In this document: positions 32,931-41,972 of the stretch, piece by piece
Numbering within the stretch: position 1 is the first letter of the stretch
How the letters are laid out: every line of letters begins with the position of its first letter
Assembly (NCBI RefSeq): GCF_000479045.1
Contig: NZ_KI518171.1
Span: 42,068 to 106,067, forward strand
DNA length: 64,000 bases
From: Cetobacterium somerae ATCC BAA-474
GTDB lineage: Bacteria > Fusobacteriota > Fusobacteriia > Fusobacteriales > Fusobacteriaceae
Direction: 5' to 3'
Notes under the pieces: generated by a model
What the model was told of the DNA's origin: nothing
Database searches by the model: none
The model's input: only the letters and a program-made list of their open reading frames with translations
Program-made: the position numbers and the translations under genes

Positions 32931-34547
32931 TTATACTTTCTTTGCAAAAATATAATCATCAATAAGATTTCTCATTTTAGTAACTCTTCCACCGTAAACT
33001 ATATGCACATTGTTGTTATCAGGAATAATAATACCATTTGGTTTAGATTTTTTAATTAAACCCTCGTTAATTAAAGATCTATCTTTTATCTCTATTCTTA
33101 ATCTAGAGATACAATTATCTACATCAACTATATTTTTTATTCCTCCAAGACCCTCTATTAACTCTTCAGCTACTTTATTATTCTCTGTATCTAAAGCCTT
33201 ACCATCATTTGAAATCTCTTCACTTTCATCAAAATCACTATAACTTCTTCCCATTGTCATAACATTAAACTTTCTAATTACAAAGCTATATGCAACATAA
33301 TATAATCCAAAGAAAATTGGTCCTAAGAATAGGTATAAGTACCATTTTGTTTGCATTCCTTGTAAAGTTCCAAACACAAACCAGTCAATTATTCCACCTT
33401 GAATATTTCCAATTGTCACATTAAACATCGCTGGTACCATAAATGCTAAACCAGCAAGAATCGAGTTAACAAACCAAAGCATTGGTGAAATAAATATAAA
33501 TGTAAACTCTATTGGTTCAGTTATCCCTGTTAGTATAACAGCTGTTAATCCTGGAATAAAATATTTAACCAGTTGCTCTCTTTTTTCAGGTAAAGCACAC
33601 TTATACATTGCAAATATAGCTGCTGGCATTCCAAATACCATGTGTAAGATCTTTCCTTGAGCTAAGTATTGTGTTGCTCTTGGAGAGAATGCTAAATGAT
33701 TTTCTAATTCAGCAAAGTATATATTTAAAGCTCCAACTTGTGTATGTCCTGCTACATTTTCAATTCCACCAAGAGCTGTAAATCTAAAAGCTTGGTTTAA
33801 AATGTGATGAAGTCCTGTTGGGTTTATCGCTTTTTCTAAGAATCCATATAAGAAAACTCCAAATATTTGTAACTTTGATATAACTGTTCCTAAACTCATA
33901 ATTACGTCATTTATAAGTGGCCATATATAAACTAATCCCATTCCCACTAAAGGCATAAATAGAGCAGCAGCTATAGGCACGAATCTTTTCCCACTATAAA
34001 ATGTAAGTGATGGATGTAACTCAATTTGTCTAAATCTATTATGGATAACCACTCCTAAAAGTCCAGCTATCATTCCACCAATAACATTCATGTTATATAC
34101 AAATATTCCTAAAACATTTGTAAACTGTGAGTTATGAAGAGTAGCTTCTACTGCTGTCATTCCATCATTATCCATAAGATACTTTATAGCAGTTGTAGAT
34201 GGATTATAACCCTGTATCCCTAAAAGATAGTTCATACCAACTAACATAGCTATATAACCAACAACTGATGAATAAACTGCTACCTCTTTATCTCTTTTAA
34301 CAACCCCAAGTGGAATAGCCATAGCAAATAGCAGTGGCAGTTGTCCAAATGGAATTCCAGCTAACTTTCTAATAAATCCTAAAAATGTTTGTACTCCACT
34401 TCCTTGAAGAAAAGGTAGGAACTTAACTATATTTGGATTTTGTAATGCTGCGGATAATCCTAAGAATATCGCCATAAATGACAATATTGATATTGGAAAC
34501 AGCAATGTTTTTCCGAAACTTTGAAGATCTTTTTTAAATTTTTGCAT
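32931..34547 (-). CDS. PTS sugar transporter subunit IICB, glucose/maltose family
   Basis: 538 residues from the ATG at 34547, which has AAAGGGG in front; the frame is open ten codons further upstream. The IIC membrane domain (about 1-415) includes GITEPIEFTFIFISP, the sugar-site signature of the glucose family. The C-terminal IIB domain has the phosphocysteine Cys479 in DNCISRLR. There is no IIA domain, so a separate Crr-type IIA is required. It resembles MalB/MalX-type EIICB. Encoded 16 bases after GH38 and near GH4, it probably imports and phosphorylates alpha-linked mannosides or glucosides at C6 (inference). Confidence 0.9.
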   Translation of the reverse strand: MQKFKKDLQSFGKTLLFPISILSFMAIFLGLSAALQNPNIVKFLPFLQGSGVQTFLGFIRKLAGIPFGQLPLLFAMAIPLGVVKRDKEVAVYSSVVGYIAMLVGMNYLLGIQGYNPSTTAIKYLMDNDGMTAVEATLHNSQFTNVLGIFVYNMNVIGGMIAGLLGVVIHNRFRQIELHPSLTFYSGKRFVPIAAALFMPLVGMGLVYIWPLINDVIMSLGTVISKLQIFGVFLYGFLEKAINPTGLHHILNQAFRFTALGGIENVAGHTQVGALNIYFAELENHLAFSPRATQYLAQGKILHMVFGMPAAIFAMYKCALPEKREQLVKYFIPGLTAVILTGITEPIEFTFIFISPMLWFVNSILAGLAFMVPAMFNVTIGNIQGGIIDWFVFGTLQGMQTKWYLYLFLGPIFFGLYYVAYSFVIRKFNVMTMGRSYSDFDESEEISNDGKALDTENNKVAEELIEGLGGIKNIVDVDNCISRLRIEIKDRSLINEGLIKKSKPNGIIIPDNNNVHIVYGGRVTKMRNLIDDYIFAKKV

Positions 34548-34563
34548 ATTAATACCCCTTTTA

Positions 34564-37128
34564 CTATTTTCTCTCAATTAATATATTTAAAATCTCCTGG
34601 CTTTTTATTTTATATTCTTTTAATGTATCTAATTTTTCCTCAAACATATTGCTAAAGAAAACTCCCTCGTTAAATACTAATTCAACCTCTTTTTCTGTAG
34701 GATTAAACACTCTTATAAATGTCTCACCTGTTTTTTCACTCTCTTTTAATGCGCTTACTACACACCCTTTTAATGTTAAATTTAAGTTTGTAGTTATATT
34801 CTTTCTAACATTTGGAATATTTATATTAAATCTATTGAACTCTTTTAATTGATATCCCTCTACTGGAGTTAAAAACTCTTTTGCTTTTTCACTACTATTT
34901 TTGTCAGTTTTTACAAAAGTAAATCCTAATTTAAAATTAAAGCTCTCTTTATATAGTAGATTATCAGGAGTTTCTATCTCTATTCCTGACGGTCTTCCTG
35001 GTCTATTTATAAGCTCTCTTTTCCCTAAGTGTGAGAACGTTCTAAACAGAGTTATAAATATTTTTTTATCTACAACCTCATACTCTTTTAGTCCGTATGA
35101 GAAAATAGTTGCTATTTCTTTTTCATCTTTAAGTGAAACATATGAGTTAAAAGTTTCAATGGATACTGGCTTTTCTGCCCACTTATCCTCTTCCCAAATA
35201 CTTAACTCTTTTTCAAAATATACTGGTTTTTCAACTACACAAAGATGAGAATCAGATTCAACTGTATTTGTTAAAATCTCTGTATTTAAAACAGCTCTAA
35301 ATCTTGTATCTTCTAAATAGTTAGTATGATCTATTGCTAAATTAACTACATCTCCCTCTCCTAAAGAGATAGTTACACCAAATATAGCTTTACCATCTAA
35401 AACTTTTTCATCTCTTGATTTCTGGTTTTTAGGTGCACTATATATTAAGTCATATTTTAAAACAGACTGATTCTTAGATTTTAAAACTTCACACTTTTCT
35501 ATTTTTACATCTTTAGAATTTAAAATTAAATCTTTATGAGGAGGCGAATAGTCATAACTATCTCCTGCATCTCCACTAGTTTCTATTGAAAATACATCAT
35601 CAATAACTCTATCTTCATTTTTTATTAAAAGATTAAGTTTATTATTTTCTACATATATTTTGTATAGACTATTTTCTACAGATGTTTCAACTTTTTTCTC
35701 ACTTCTTAATGAATAGATCTCTCCATCTTCATAAGTTAAATATTTAACTGATAATCCATCTATCTCATCTATTACAAAAGCAACTTTACTTTTAAAAACT
35801 TTAATATCTAAAAGTCTAGCAGCTACTTGTCTATCTATAAGACCAGCATCTACAAGCTCTTGATTTAATAGTAAGTAATCTACCTCTTTATCCCCATTAA
35901 AAATTTTGAAATCACTAGTTCTTGTAATAAACTCCATTTCAACTTTTTCATTAGATCTTTTATATGGCAGATAGTTATAAAGGGTTACTATATTTCTATT
36001 TTCATTAGTAGAAGCTAAAGAAATAAGTCTCATATATAGCTCTATCTGAGTATCTAAAATCTCTTTCACTTGAGTTAACCTTTGTTTTATATCTCTATTT
36101 ACTAAATCTGAGTTGCATCCACCGATACTATCATGTGCATGAGCTCCAAACAGTTCTTTTAAACACTTTTCAAATATCTCATGTGGATAATCAATATTTA
36201 ACTCTTTTCCTAATAAAGCTAATGGCTCTAAAACATTGTATATTTTATATTCTAACTCTGTATTAAGCAGTTTTATATCCATTCTAGTTGATGTTATAGT
36301 TTTGTGAATTCTTGCATGTTTACTGTGATTTAATTCACCTTCAACACTTTCTAAAACTAATCCTTTTAAACTATCAACATAACTTTCAAAATCTGATACA
36401 GAAACTTTATCACCTTTATAAAAATCTCTTATATTCTCCATAATTGAATGAATATTCTTTTGAATTGGCATCTGATCGTGACCATTCATTACAAGTCTTG
36501 CATCCCCTGCAGAGTACTTATCTAGAACTTTCATTATCTTATCCATTCTAACCTTTAACTCATCTTTATCACTTTCTAAATACTTAGCCCCTTGGTAACC
36601 AGTAGCTAAGTTAACTCCAAATATCACACTTCCATCTATTCCTTTCCATAGGAAGTCTGACTTTTCACCTTTTAACTCACTGTATCCTCTCCAGAAGAAA
36701 GTACTATCTATTCCAAACTGAGAGTATATTTGAGGCATTTGAGCTGAATGTCCAAAAGTATCAGGAGCATATCCAACTTTCATTACATCTCCATACTCTA
36801 AAGCTTTCTCCATTCCATAGTAAAGGTTTCTAATAATTGACTCACCATGTACTAAGAGTAAATCTGTTTGTGTATACCAAGGTCCAACTCTAAGAGCACC
36901 TTTTTTTACTAGACTTTCTGTTCTCTCTTTCCACTTTGGAGCAAACTCTATAAAGTCATCAAGCATTACACTTTGACCATCTAAAACGTAAATTATATCT
37001 TCATTTTTTTCTAAAAATTCTATAACTTCAAACATATGATTTCTAAGAAGTACCTGTGTTTCAGCTTTTGTAAAGTACCACTCTCTATCCCAATGTGTAT
37101 GCATCAATATTTTTATATCTCTACTCAT
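34564..37128 (-). CDS. Alpha-mannosidase, GH38 (MngB-like)
   Basis: 854 residues, cytoplasmic. Metal ligands His12 and Asp14 lie in HTHWDREWY, the nucleophile is Asp123 in GYAPDTFGHSAQ, and further GH38 landmarks are HAHDSIGGCNSD and the mid-domain NGHDQMP. E. coli MngB acts on 6-phospho-mannosylglycerate delivered by a PTS; a PTS gene directly follows here, so the substrate may likewise be phosphorylated. A -10 box TATAAT (37165-37160 on the minus strand) lies 30 bases upstream of the start, with only a weak -35. Located between the RpiR regulator and the PTS gene. Confidence 0.92.
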   Translation of the reverse strand: MSRDIKILMHTHWDREWYFTKAETQVLLRNHMFEVIEFLEKNEDIIYVLDGQSVMLDDFIEFAPKWKERTESLVKKGALRVGPWYTQTDLLLVHGESIIRNLYYGMEKALEYGDVMKVGYAPDTFGHSAQMPQIYSQFGIDSTFFWRGYSELKGEKSDFLWKGIDGSVIFGVNLATGYQGAKYLESDKDELKVRMDKIMKVLDKYSAGDARLVMNGHDQMPIQKNIHSIMENIRDFYKGDKVSVSDFESYVDSLKGLVLESVEGELNHSKHARIHKTITSTRMDIKLLNTELEYKIYNVLEPLALLGKELNIDYPHEIFEKCLKELFGAHAHDSIGGCNSDLVNRDIKQRLTQVKEILDTQIELYMRLISLASTNENRNIVTLYNYLPYKRSNEKVEMEFITRTSDFKIFNGDKEVDYLLLNQELVDAGLIDRQVAARLLDIKVFKSKVAFVIDEIDGLSVKYLTYEDGEIYSLRSEKKVETSVENSLYKIYVENNKLNLLIKNEDRVIDDVFSIETSGDAGDSYDYSPPHKDLILNSKDVKIEKCEVLKSKNQSVLKYDLIYSAPKNQKSRDEKVLDGKAIFGVTISLGEGDVVNLAIDHTNYLEDTRFRAVLNTEILTNTVESDSHLCVVEKPVYFEKELSIWEEDKWAEKPVSIETFNSYVSLKDEKEIATIFSYGLKEYEVVDKKIFITLFRTFSHLGKRELINRPGRPSGIEIETPDNLLYKESFNFKLGFTFVKTDKNSSEKAKEFLTPVEGYQLKEFNRFNINIPNVRKNITTNLNLTLKGCVVSALKESEKTGETFIRVFNPTEKEVELVFNEGVFFSNMFEEKLDTLKEYKIKSQEILNILIERK

Positions 37129-37206
37129 TTAATTACCTCTTTGTTCTTTTTTTAACATTATTATAATCTAACAGAACAAAATATCGTAATCCTTTTTTAT
37201 GGATAA

Positions 37207-37923
37207 TTATCCATTTTGAACTCTATTTATTAGTTCATTAACCATAATTATCATATGTAGCTGCTGTTCACGAGATATAGCATCTAATTTATCTATTGAA
37301 ATATTATGAGTAAATGTAAAATCACAGATTTCATCTAAAGAACTTTCTGATTTTGTTATAGCTACTACAGTTTTTCCACTCTCTTTAAACTTTTTAGCTA
37401 CATGCTTAACTCTTAAAGTTTCTCCTGAACTTGATAGGATAAGCAGTATAAAATCATCAAATTGCTCTATCATTCTCTCTTCACCTACTACAATAGCTTG
37501 AAATCCTAAATATAATAGCTGTCTCTGAAGATAAGAGGCTGTTATTTGAGAAGCTCCAAGACCATATATTAATATTTTTCTATTCTCTTTTATTACCTCT
37601 GCTATCCCTTGAACATCTTGAAAGTTTATATTCTCTATATAAAAAAATGTATTATTTATACTTAAATTCTTTGAACTTTCCATCTTCTCTAGGTCCTGTT
37701 CAATGGAGTATTTCAATTCACTAAACCCTTTAAAACCTAACTTTTTACAAACTCGATTTACACTTGCTTGAGAAGCATAAGCCTCTTCACACAGTTTAAC
37801 TACAGAGTATTTTGGAATTTTATCAAAATTTTTCTCAATAAAATCTAAAATGCTCTCCTCACTTTTAGTAAACTTTGCCTTTAACTCTCTTGTTTGTAAT
37901 AGATTTATAACTTTATACTCCAT
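37207..37923 (-). CDS. RpiR-family regulator with SIS domain
   Basis: 238 residues from the ATG at 37923 (AAGGGTGG upstream); a GTG three codons earlier is less likely. N-terminal HTH_6 domain (about 1-75) with EAYASQASVNRVCKKLGFKG, then a sugar-phosphate-binding SIS domain (about 100-225) including YGLGASQITASYLQRQL and LSSSGETLRVKHVAKKF. It senses a phosphosugar, probably one released from the imported glycoside. Lies 34 bases after GH4, hence probably in its transcript. Confidence 0.9.
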   Translation of the reverse strand: MEYKVINLLQTRELKAKFTKSEESILDFIEKNFDKIPKYSVVKLCEEAYASQASVNRVCKKLGFKGFSELKYSIEQDLEKMESSKNLSINNTFFYIENINFQDVQGIAEVIKENRKILIYGLGASQITASYLQRQLLYLGFQAIVVGEERMIEQFDDFILLILSSSGETLRVKHVAKKFKESGKTVVAITKSESSLDEICDFTFTHNISIDKLDAISREQQLHMIIMVNELINRVQNG

Positions 37924-37966
37924 TGAAACCACCCTTCTAATTTTATATTAATTAGATATTAACATA

Positions 37967-39295
37967 TTATCTTAATGTTGGCCAATACTCCTTATTTGCC
38001 TCAATTAATGCATCTAAAATTTTTCTAGCTTTTTTAGCATCAACAATTGTTCTATTTAATGTTAAAGCTTGAAGTGCTTTAGCATATGATCCTTCAAACC
38101 AAGCCTCTACTGTTAATCTTTCATAAGCAAACTGCTGCTCCATAAGTCCCTTATAGAATGTTCCTATTTTCCCAACTCCAAATGGTCTTGGTCCGTTGAT
38201 TCCTAAGTTAGCCGCTACCTCTACCATTACATCATCATCTAAGTTACTTATCAGTCCGTTATTTTGAACTATCACTATATAGATTCTATTTTCATTGAAA
38301 GCTATTGATTCAGCAACTTCAACAATCATCTCCCCATGAGCATCATTATGAACAACATTAGACTCTCCCATACTTCCTCTTGCTGCAATCTCTCTGCACT
38401 CTTCAAAAACTCTTTTTTCTCTTCCATTCATAACTTCATTGGCTCTAGTGTACTCTGGATCTAACTTTGCCTTTTTATACTCAGGGTAGTAATAGTATTG
38501 TAAATATGTATTTGGCATATAGTCAGGGAAATCCACTAACATATCTCTTACCATTGCATATGTGTCTAACCATGACTGATCTCTTTGCTCTGCATCAGCT
38601 GGTTTAAATCCAGAGTTTAAAGTTATATCCTTTAATTTAGGAACTAAGTCCACTCCATTTTTATCATAGATATTTGTGAACCATCCAAAGTGATTTAATC
38701 CAAAATAAACAGGTTCAAACTCACTTGAATCCATCCCTAAAAGTCTTCCATATGATCTTAAAAGATTTACTGGTTGATCACAGATATTTAGAATTTTTTT
38801 ATCATTTGGAAAAGCTTTCTTAAGTGCATCTGCCACTATTGCTGCTGGGTTTGTATAGTTTAAAAACCAAGCTTCAGGAGCGTATTTTCTAACCTCTTCT
38901 ATAAGTTTTATCATATCCCCAATAGATCTCATACCGTAAGCAAATCCACCTGGACCACAAGTTTCCTGACCTATTGCTCCTAGACTTAGTGGTATCTTCT
39001 CATCTAACTCTCTCATTTTATATCCACCAGTTCTAATTTGACAAAATACAAAATCTGTCCCTGTAAAAGCTACTTCTGGAGAAGTTGTATACTCAAAATC
39101 TACTGTTGGATATTCCTCCTTAAAAAGAACCTTTGCAAACTCCCCTATAACTTCTTGTCTTTCAGGATTATTGTCAAAAAGTACAACTCTTTTTAATGGG
39201 AAAGTTCCCTTCCTTTTACACAGAGCCTTTAAAAGCCCTGGTGTCCAAGTACTTCCTCCACCTGCAATCGTTATTGTAAACTCTTTTTTATTCAT
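37967..39295 (-). CDS. malH: 6-phospho-alpha-glucosidase, GH4 (MalH/GlvA-like)
   Basis: 442 residues from the ATG at 39295 (AAGGGG eight bases upstream). The NAD-binding GGGSTWTPG is at the N-terminus; the ICDQP motif carries the metal-binding cysteine in the form typical of alpha-specific GH4 enzymes; GLNHFGWF supplies the metal-binding His. GH4 enzymes need NAD and Mn and cleave 6-phospho-alpha-glucosides by redox-elimination. Fusobacterium mortiferum MalH is the well-studied relative. The promoter is overlaid by a perfect palindrome, so expression is likely repressed by a GntR/UTRA protein. The symbol is given by similarity and context. Confidence 0.88.
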   Translation of the reverse strand: MNKKEFTITIAGGGSTWTPGLLKALCKRKGTFPLKRVVLFDNNPERQEVIGEFAKVLFKEEYPTVDFEYTTSPEVAFTGTDFVFCQIRTGGYKMRELDEKIPLSLGAIGQETCGPGGFAYGMRSIGDMIKLIEEVRKYAPEAWFLNYTNPAAIVADALKKAFPNDKKILNICDQPVNLLRSYGRLLGMDSSEFEPVYFGLNHFGWFTNIYDKNGVDLVPKLKDITLNSGFKPADAEQRDQSWLDTYAMVRDMLVDFPDYMPNTYLQYYYYPEYKKAKLDPEYTRANEVMNGREKRVFEECREIAARGSMGESNVVHNDAHGEMIVEVAESIAFNENRIYIVIVQNNGLISNLDDDVMVEVAANLGINGPRPFGVGKIGTFYKGLMEQQFAYERLTVEAWFEGSYAKALQALTLNRTIVDAKKARKILDALIEANKEYWPTLR

Positions 39296-39318
39296 AAATC
39301 TCACCCCTTAAATTTGTA

Positions 39319-39336
39319 TAGTTGTATATACAACTA
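39319..39336. promoter_or_regulatory. Perfect 18-bp palindromic operator TAGTTGTATATACAACTA at the GH4 promoter
   Basis: Overlaps the start point just downstream of the -10 box. The core TTGTATATACAA matches the operator type of the HutC/TreR subgroup, pointing to the GntR gene at 32105-32833. Confidence 0.7.
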
Positions 39337-39364
39337 ATATATAATAAAAATTTAGAGTTGTCAA
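39336..39364 (-). promoter_or_regulatory. Promoter of the GH4-RpiR operon
   Basis: Minus strand: TTGACA (39364-39359), 17 bases, TATATT (39341-39336). Confidence 0.8.
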
Positions 39365-39479
39365 TTTTTAATTTACCTCTAAAAATTATTTAAAAAAGAT
39401 TGTAGGTTATTTATAAAGTTCATAGAACTATACTATATATACCTGTAATTTTTTGAAAAAGATTAAATAGGAGGTTTTT

Positions 39480-40319
39480 ATGAGCGATATTATTCAAATG
39501 GAAAAGTTTGCTAAAGATATTCGAAAAGAGACGCTAAAAATGCTTTTAAATAGAGGTTTTGGACATATTGGTGGAGCTATGTCTATTGTAGAAACTCTTG
39601 CAGTTCTATATTCAAATATGAAGATTAATCCCCAAGACCCTAAAAATTTAGATAGAGATTTCTTTGTTTTATCTAAAGGTCATGCAGGTCCTAGTTTATA
39701 CTCCACTCTTGCATTAAAAGGATTTTTTCCTTTAGAAACTTTAATGACACTAAATGACAATGGAACTACTCTACCTAGCCATCCTGATAGAAATTTAACT
39801 CCAGGAATTGATATGACAACTGGTTCTTTAGGACAGGGCATCTCTGCTGCCGTTGGAATAGCTCTAGGTCTTTTAAGAGATGGTAGTGAAAGACAGGTTT
39901 ACTGTATTGTTGGAGATGGCGAACTAAACGAGGGACAGTGCTGGGAAGCTATTCAGTTTGCTGCTCACTTTAAACTTACTAACTTCACTCTTTTTGTAGA
40001 TAACAATAAAAAACAATTAGATGGACCTAATGATGAGATTTGTGAAACTTTTAGTATCTTAGAAAAACTTAGAAGTTTTGGATTCCACTCTATGCAAGTT
40101 AAAGGCGATTCTGTTGGAGAGATTCAAACAGCTTTAAAAGGGGATAACTTTGGAAAACCTAAAGCCATTGTTTTAGATACTATTAAAGGTCAAGGTGTTA
40201 AATACTTTGAAGATTTAAAAGCAAATCACCATGTTAGATTTGATGATGAAATGAAGGGAGTTCTTCTTTGGGAGATTCAAAACTTTGAAAAAGGTGATAA
40301 GGAGGATGACAATGAGTAA
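39480..40319 (+). CDS. Transketolase, N-terminal (TPP-binding) subunit
   Basis: 279 residues, the first half of a split transketolase. Landmarks are HIGGAMSIVETLAVLY, the cofactor motif GDGELNEGQCWEA and VDNNKKQLDG. It overlaps the C-terminal subunit gene by eight bases and is followed by a transaldolase-like gene, so the operon performs pentose-phosphate interconversions, perhaps for a pentose or ketose. Split transketolases are usual in many anaerobes. AGGAGG precedes the start. Confidence 0.93.
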   Translation: MSDIIQMEKFAKDIRKETLKMLLNRGFGHIGGAMSIVETLAVLYSNMKINPQDPKNLDRDFFVLSKGHAGPSLYSTLALKGFFPLETLMTLNDNGTTLPSHPDRNLTPGIDMTTGSLGQGISAAVGIALGLLRDGSERQVYCIVGDGELNEGQCWEAIQFAAHFKLTNFTLFVDNNKKQLDGPNDEICETFSILEKLRSFGFHSMQVKGDSVGEIQTALKGDNFGKPKAIVLDTIKGQGVKYFEDLKANHHVRFDDEMKGVLLWEIQNFEKGDKEDDNE

Positions 40320-41268
40320 TCTTATATTAGAAACTACAGAGATGAGAAAAGCATATAGCGAAACATTAAAAGAACTTATTAAAGAGGATAAAAACGTATA
40401 TGTTTTAGAAGCTGATCTTTCAGAGGCTATAACTACAACATCTATTGGTGTGGATTATCCCAATAATTTTGTTAACTGTGGAATTATGGAAGCTAATATG
40501 GTAGGAGTTGCAAGCGGATTATCTCTTCTTGGAAAAATCCCTTTTATTCATACATTTAGCCCTTTTGCTACTAGAAGATGCTATGATCAGATATTTTTAT
40601 CTGGAGGTTTTGCTAAAACAAATATAAAAATATTAGGTTCTGATACAGGGATTACATCACAATATAATGGGGGAACTCACACATCTTTTGAAGATATTGC
40701 TCTTATGAGAGAGATTCCCGGAGCTACAGTTATCACAGCAACTGACGCTACTATGTTAAAATATCTAATTCGTGAGATAAAAGATATCTATGGAATCCAC
40801 TATATTACAACAATTAGAAAAAATGCTTATAAAATATATGATGAAAATGAAAAATTTGAAATTGGAAAAGGAAAAGTCTTAAAAGATGGTAAAGACTTTA
40901 CGATAATCAGTAGTGGTATAATGGTTGCAGAAGCTTTAAAAGCTGCTGAAGACCTGGAAAAACAAGGGATTAGTGCTGCTGTTATTGATATGTTTACTAT
41001 AAAACCTATAGATAAGAATCTAATTATTGAATATGCTAAAAAAACTGGAAAAATTATAACAGCTGAAAATCATAATGTAACTGGTGGTCTTGGAAGTGCT
41101 GTTGCTGAGGTTCTTGTTGAAAACTATCCTGTACCTATGAGAAAAGTTGGTGTAGAAGATAGATTTGGACAAGTGGGAACACAAGACTTCCTACAAAAAG
41201 AGTATGGTTTAACAGCTGAAAAAATTATAGAAAAGGCAAGTGAACTTGCTTTGGGAGGAAAGCTATGA
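40312..41268 (+). CDS. Transketolase, C-terminal subunit
   Basis: 318 residues from the ATG at 40312, which has AAGGAGG six bases upstream; the frame is open nine codons further back inside the previous gene. It carries the pyrimidine-binding ([28 protein letters not shown]) and C-terminal ([16 protein letters not shown]) domains of transketolase. Its stop overlaps the start of the next gene (ATGA), indicating translational coupling. Confidence 0.93.
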   Translation: MSNLILETTEMRKAYSETLKELIKEDKNVYVLEADLSEAITTTSIGVDYPNNFVNCGIMEANMVGVASGLSLLGKIPFIHTFSPFATRRCYDQIFLSGGFAKTNIKILGSDTGITSQYNGGTHTSFEDIALMREIPGATVITATDATMLKYLIREIKDIYGIHYITTIRKNAYKIYDENEKFEIGKGKVLKDGKDFTIISSGIMVAEALKAAEDLEKQGISAAVIDMFTIKPIDKNLIIEYAKKTGKIITAENHNVTGGLGSAVAEVLVENYPVPMRKVGVEDRFGQVGTQDFLQKEYGLTAEKIIEKASELALGGKL

Positions 41269-41900
41269 AAATTTTTATCGACACTGCTAATGTTAACGAG
41301 ATTAGAGAAGCTGCAAAGATGGGGTGTATCTCTGGAGTTACTACAAATCCATCTCTAATTGCTAAAGAGGGAAGAGATTTTAAAGAGGTTGTAACTGAGA
41401 TTTGTGAAATTGTAGATGGGCCTATCAGTGCTGAAGTTATCTCTTTAAAAGCTGATGAGATGATTGCCGAAGCTTTAGAGCTTGCAAAAATTCACAGCAA
41501 TATAGTTATAAAACTTCCTATTACAAAAGATGGATTAGAAGCTTGTAGACATCTTGTAAATAGAGGTATTAAAACAAATGTAACTCTTATTTTTACAGCT
41601 AACCAAGCTCTTTTAGCTGCAAGAGCTGGAGCTACTTATGTTAGTCCTTTCCTTGGAAGACTTGATGATACTGGAGTAAATGGTATTGAATTAATAAAAG
41701 AGATTGCTGAAATTTTTAAAATTCATAATATCAGTAGTGAAATTATAGCAGCTAGTATTAGAAACACTTACCATTCTAAAGAAGCTGCTAAAGCTGGAGC
41801 ACATATTGGAACAATTCCATACCCTATTCTTTGTAAAATGTTAGAGCACCCTCTTACTGATGCTGGAATCGCTAAGTTTTTAGCTGATTGGAATAGATAA
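41265..41900 (+). CDS. Transaldolase-like / fructose-6-phosphate aldolase family protein
   Basis: 211 residues, the short TalC/FSA-type. The Schiff-base lysine is in NIVIKLPIT; other landmarks are [23 protein letters not shown] and [13 protein letters not shown]. Members are either true transaldolases or fructose-6-phosphate aldolases; being encoded with a transketolase favours transaldolase activity. Ends at a bidirectional terminator. Confidence 0.88.
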   Translation: MKIFIDTANVNEIREAAKMGCISGVTTNPSLIAKEGRDFKEVVTEICEIVDGPISAEVISLKADEMIAEALELAKIHSNIVIKLPITKDGLEACRHLVNRGIKTNVTLIFTANQALLAARAGATYVSPFLGRLDDTGVNGIELIKEIAEIFKIHNISSEIIAASIRNTYHSKEAAKAGAHIGTIPYPILCKMLEHPLTDAGIAKFLADWNR

Positions 41901-41925
41901 CCTACACACACTTTATCAAATAGAG

Positions 41926-41954
41926 AAGGCTAGATATTTAAAATATCTAGCCTT
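41926..41954. terminator. Bidirectional terminator between the aldolase and hydratase genes
   Basis: 14-bp arms AAGGCTAGATATTT (41926-41939) and complement (41941-41954), T-runs on both sides. Confidence 0.88.
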
Positions 41955-41972
41955 TTTTCATTATCTTATTTT

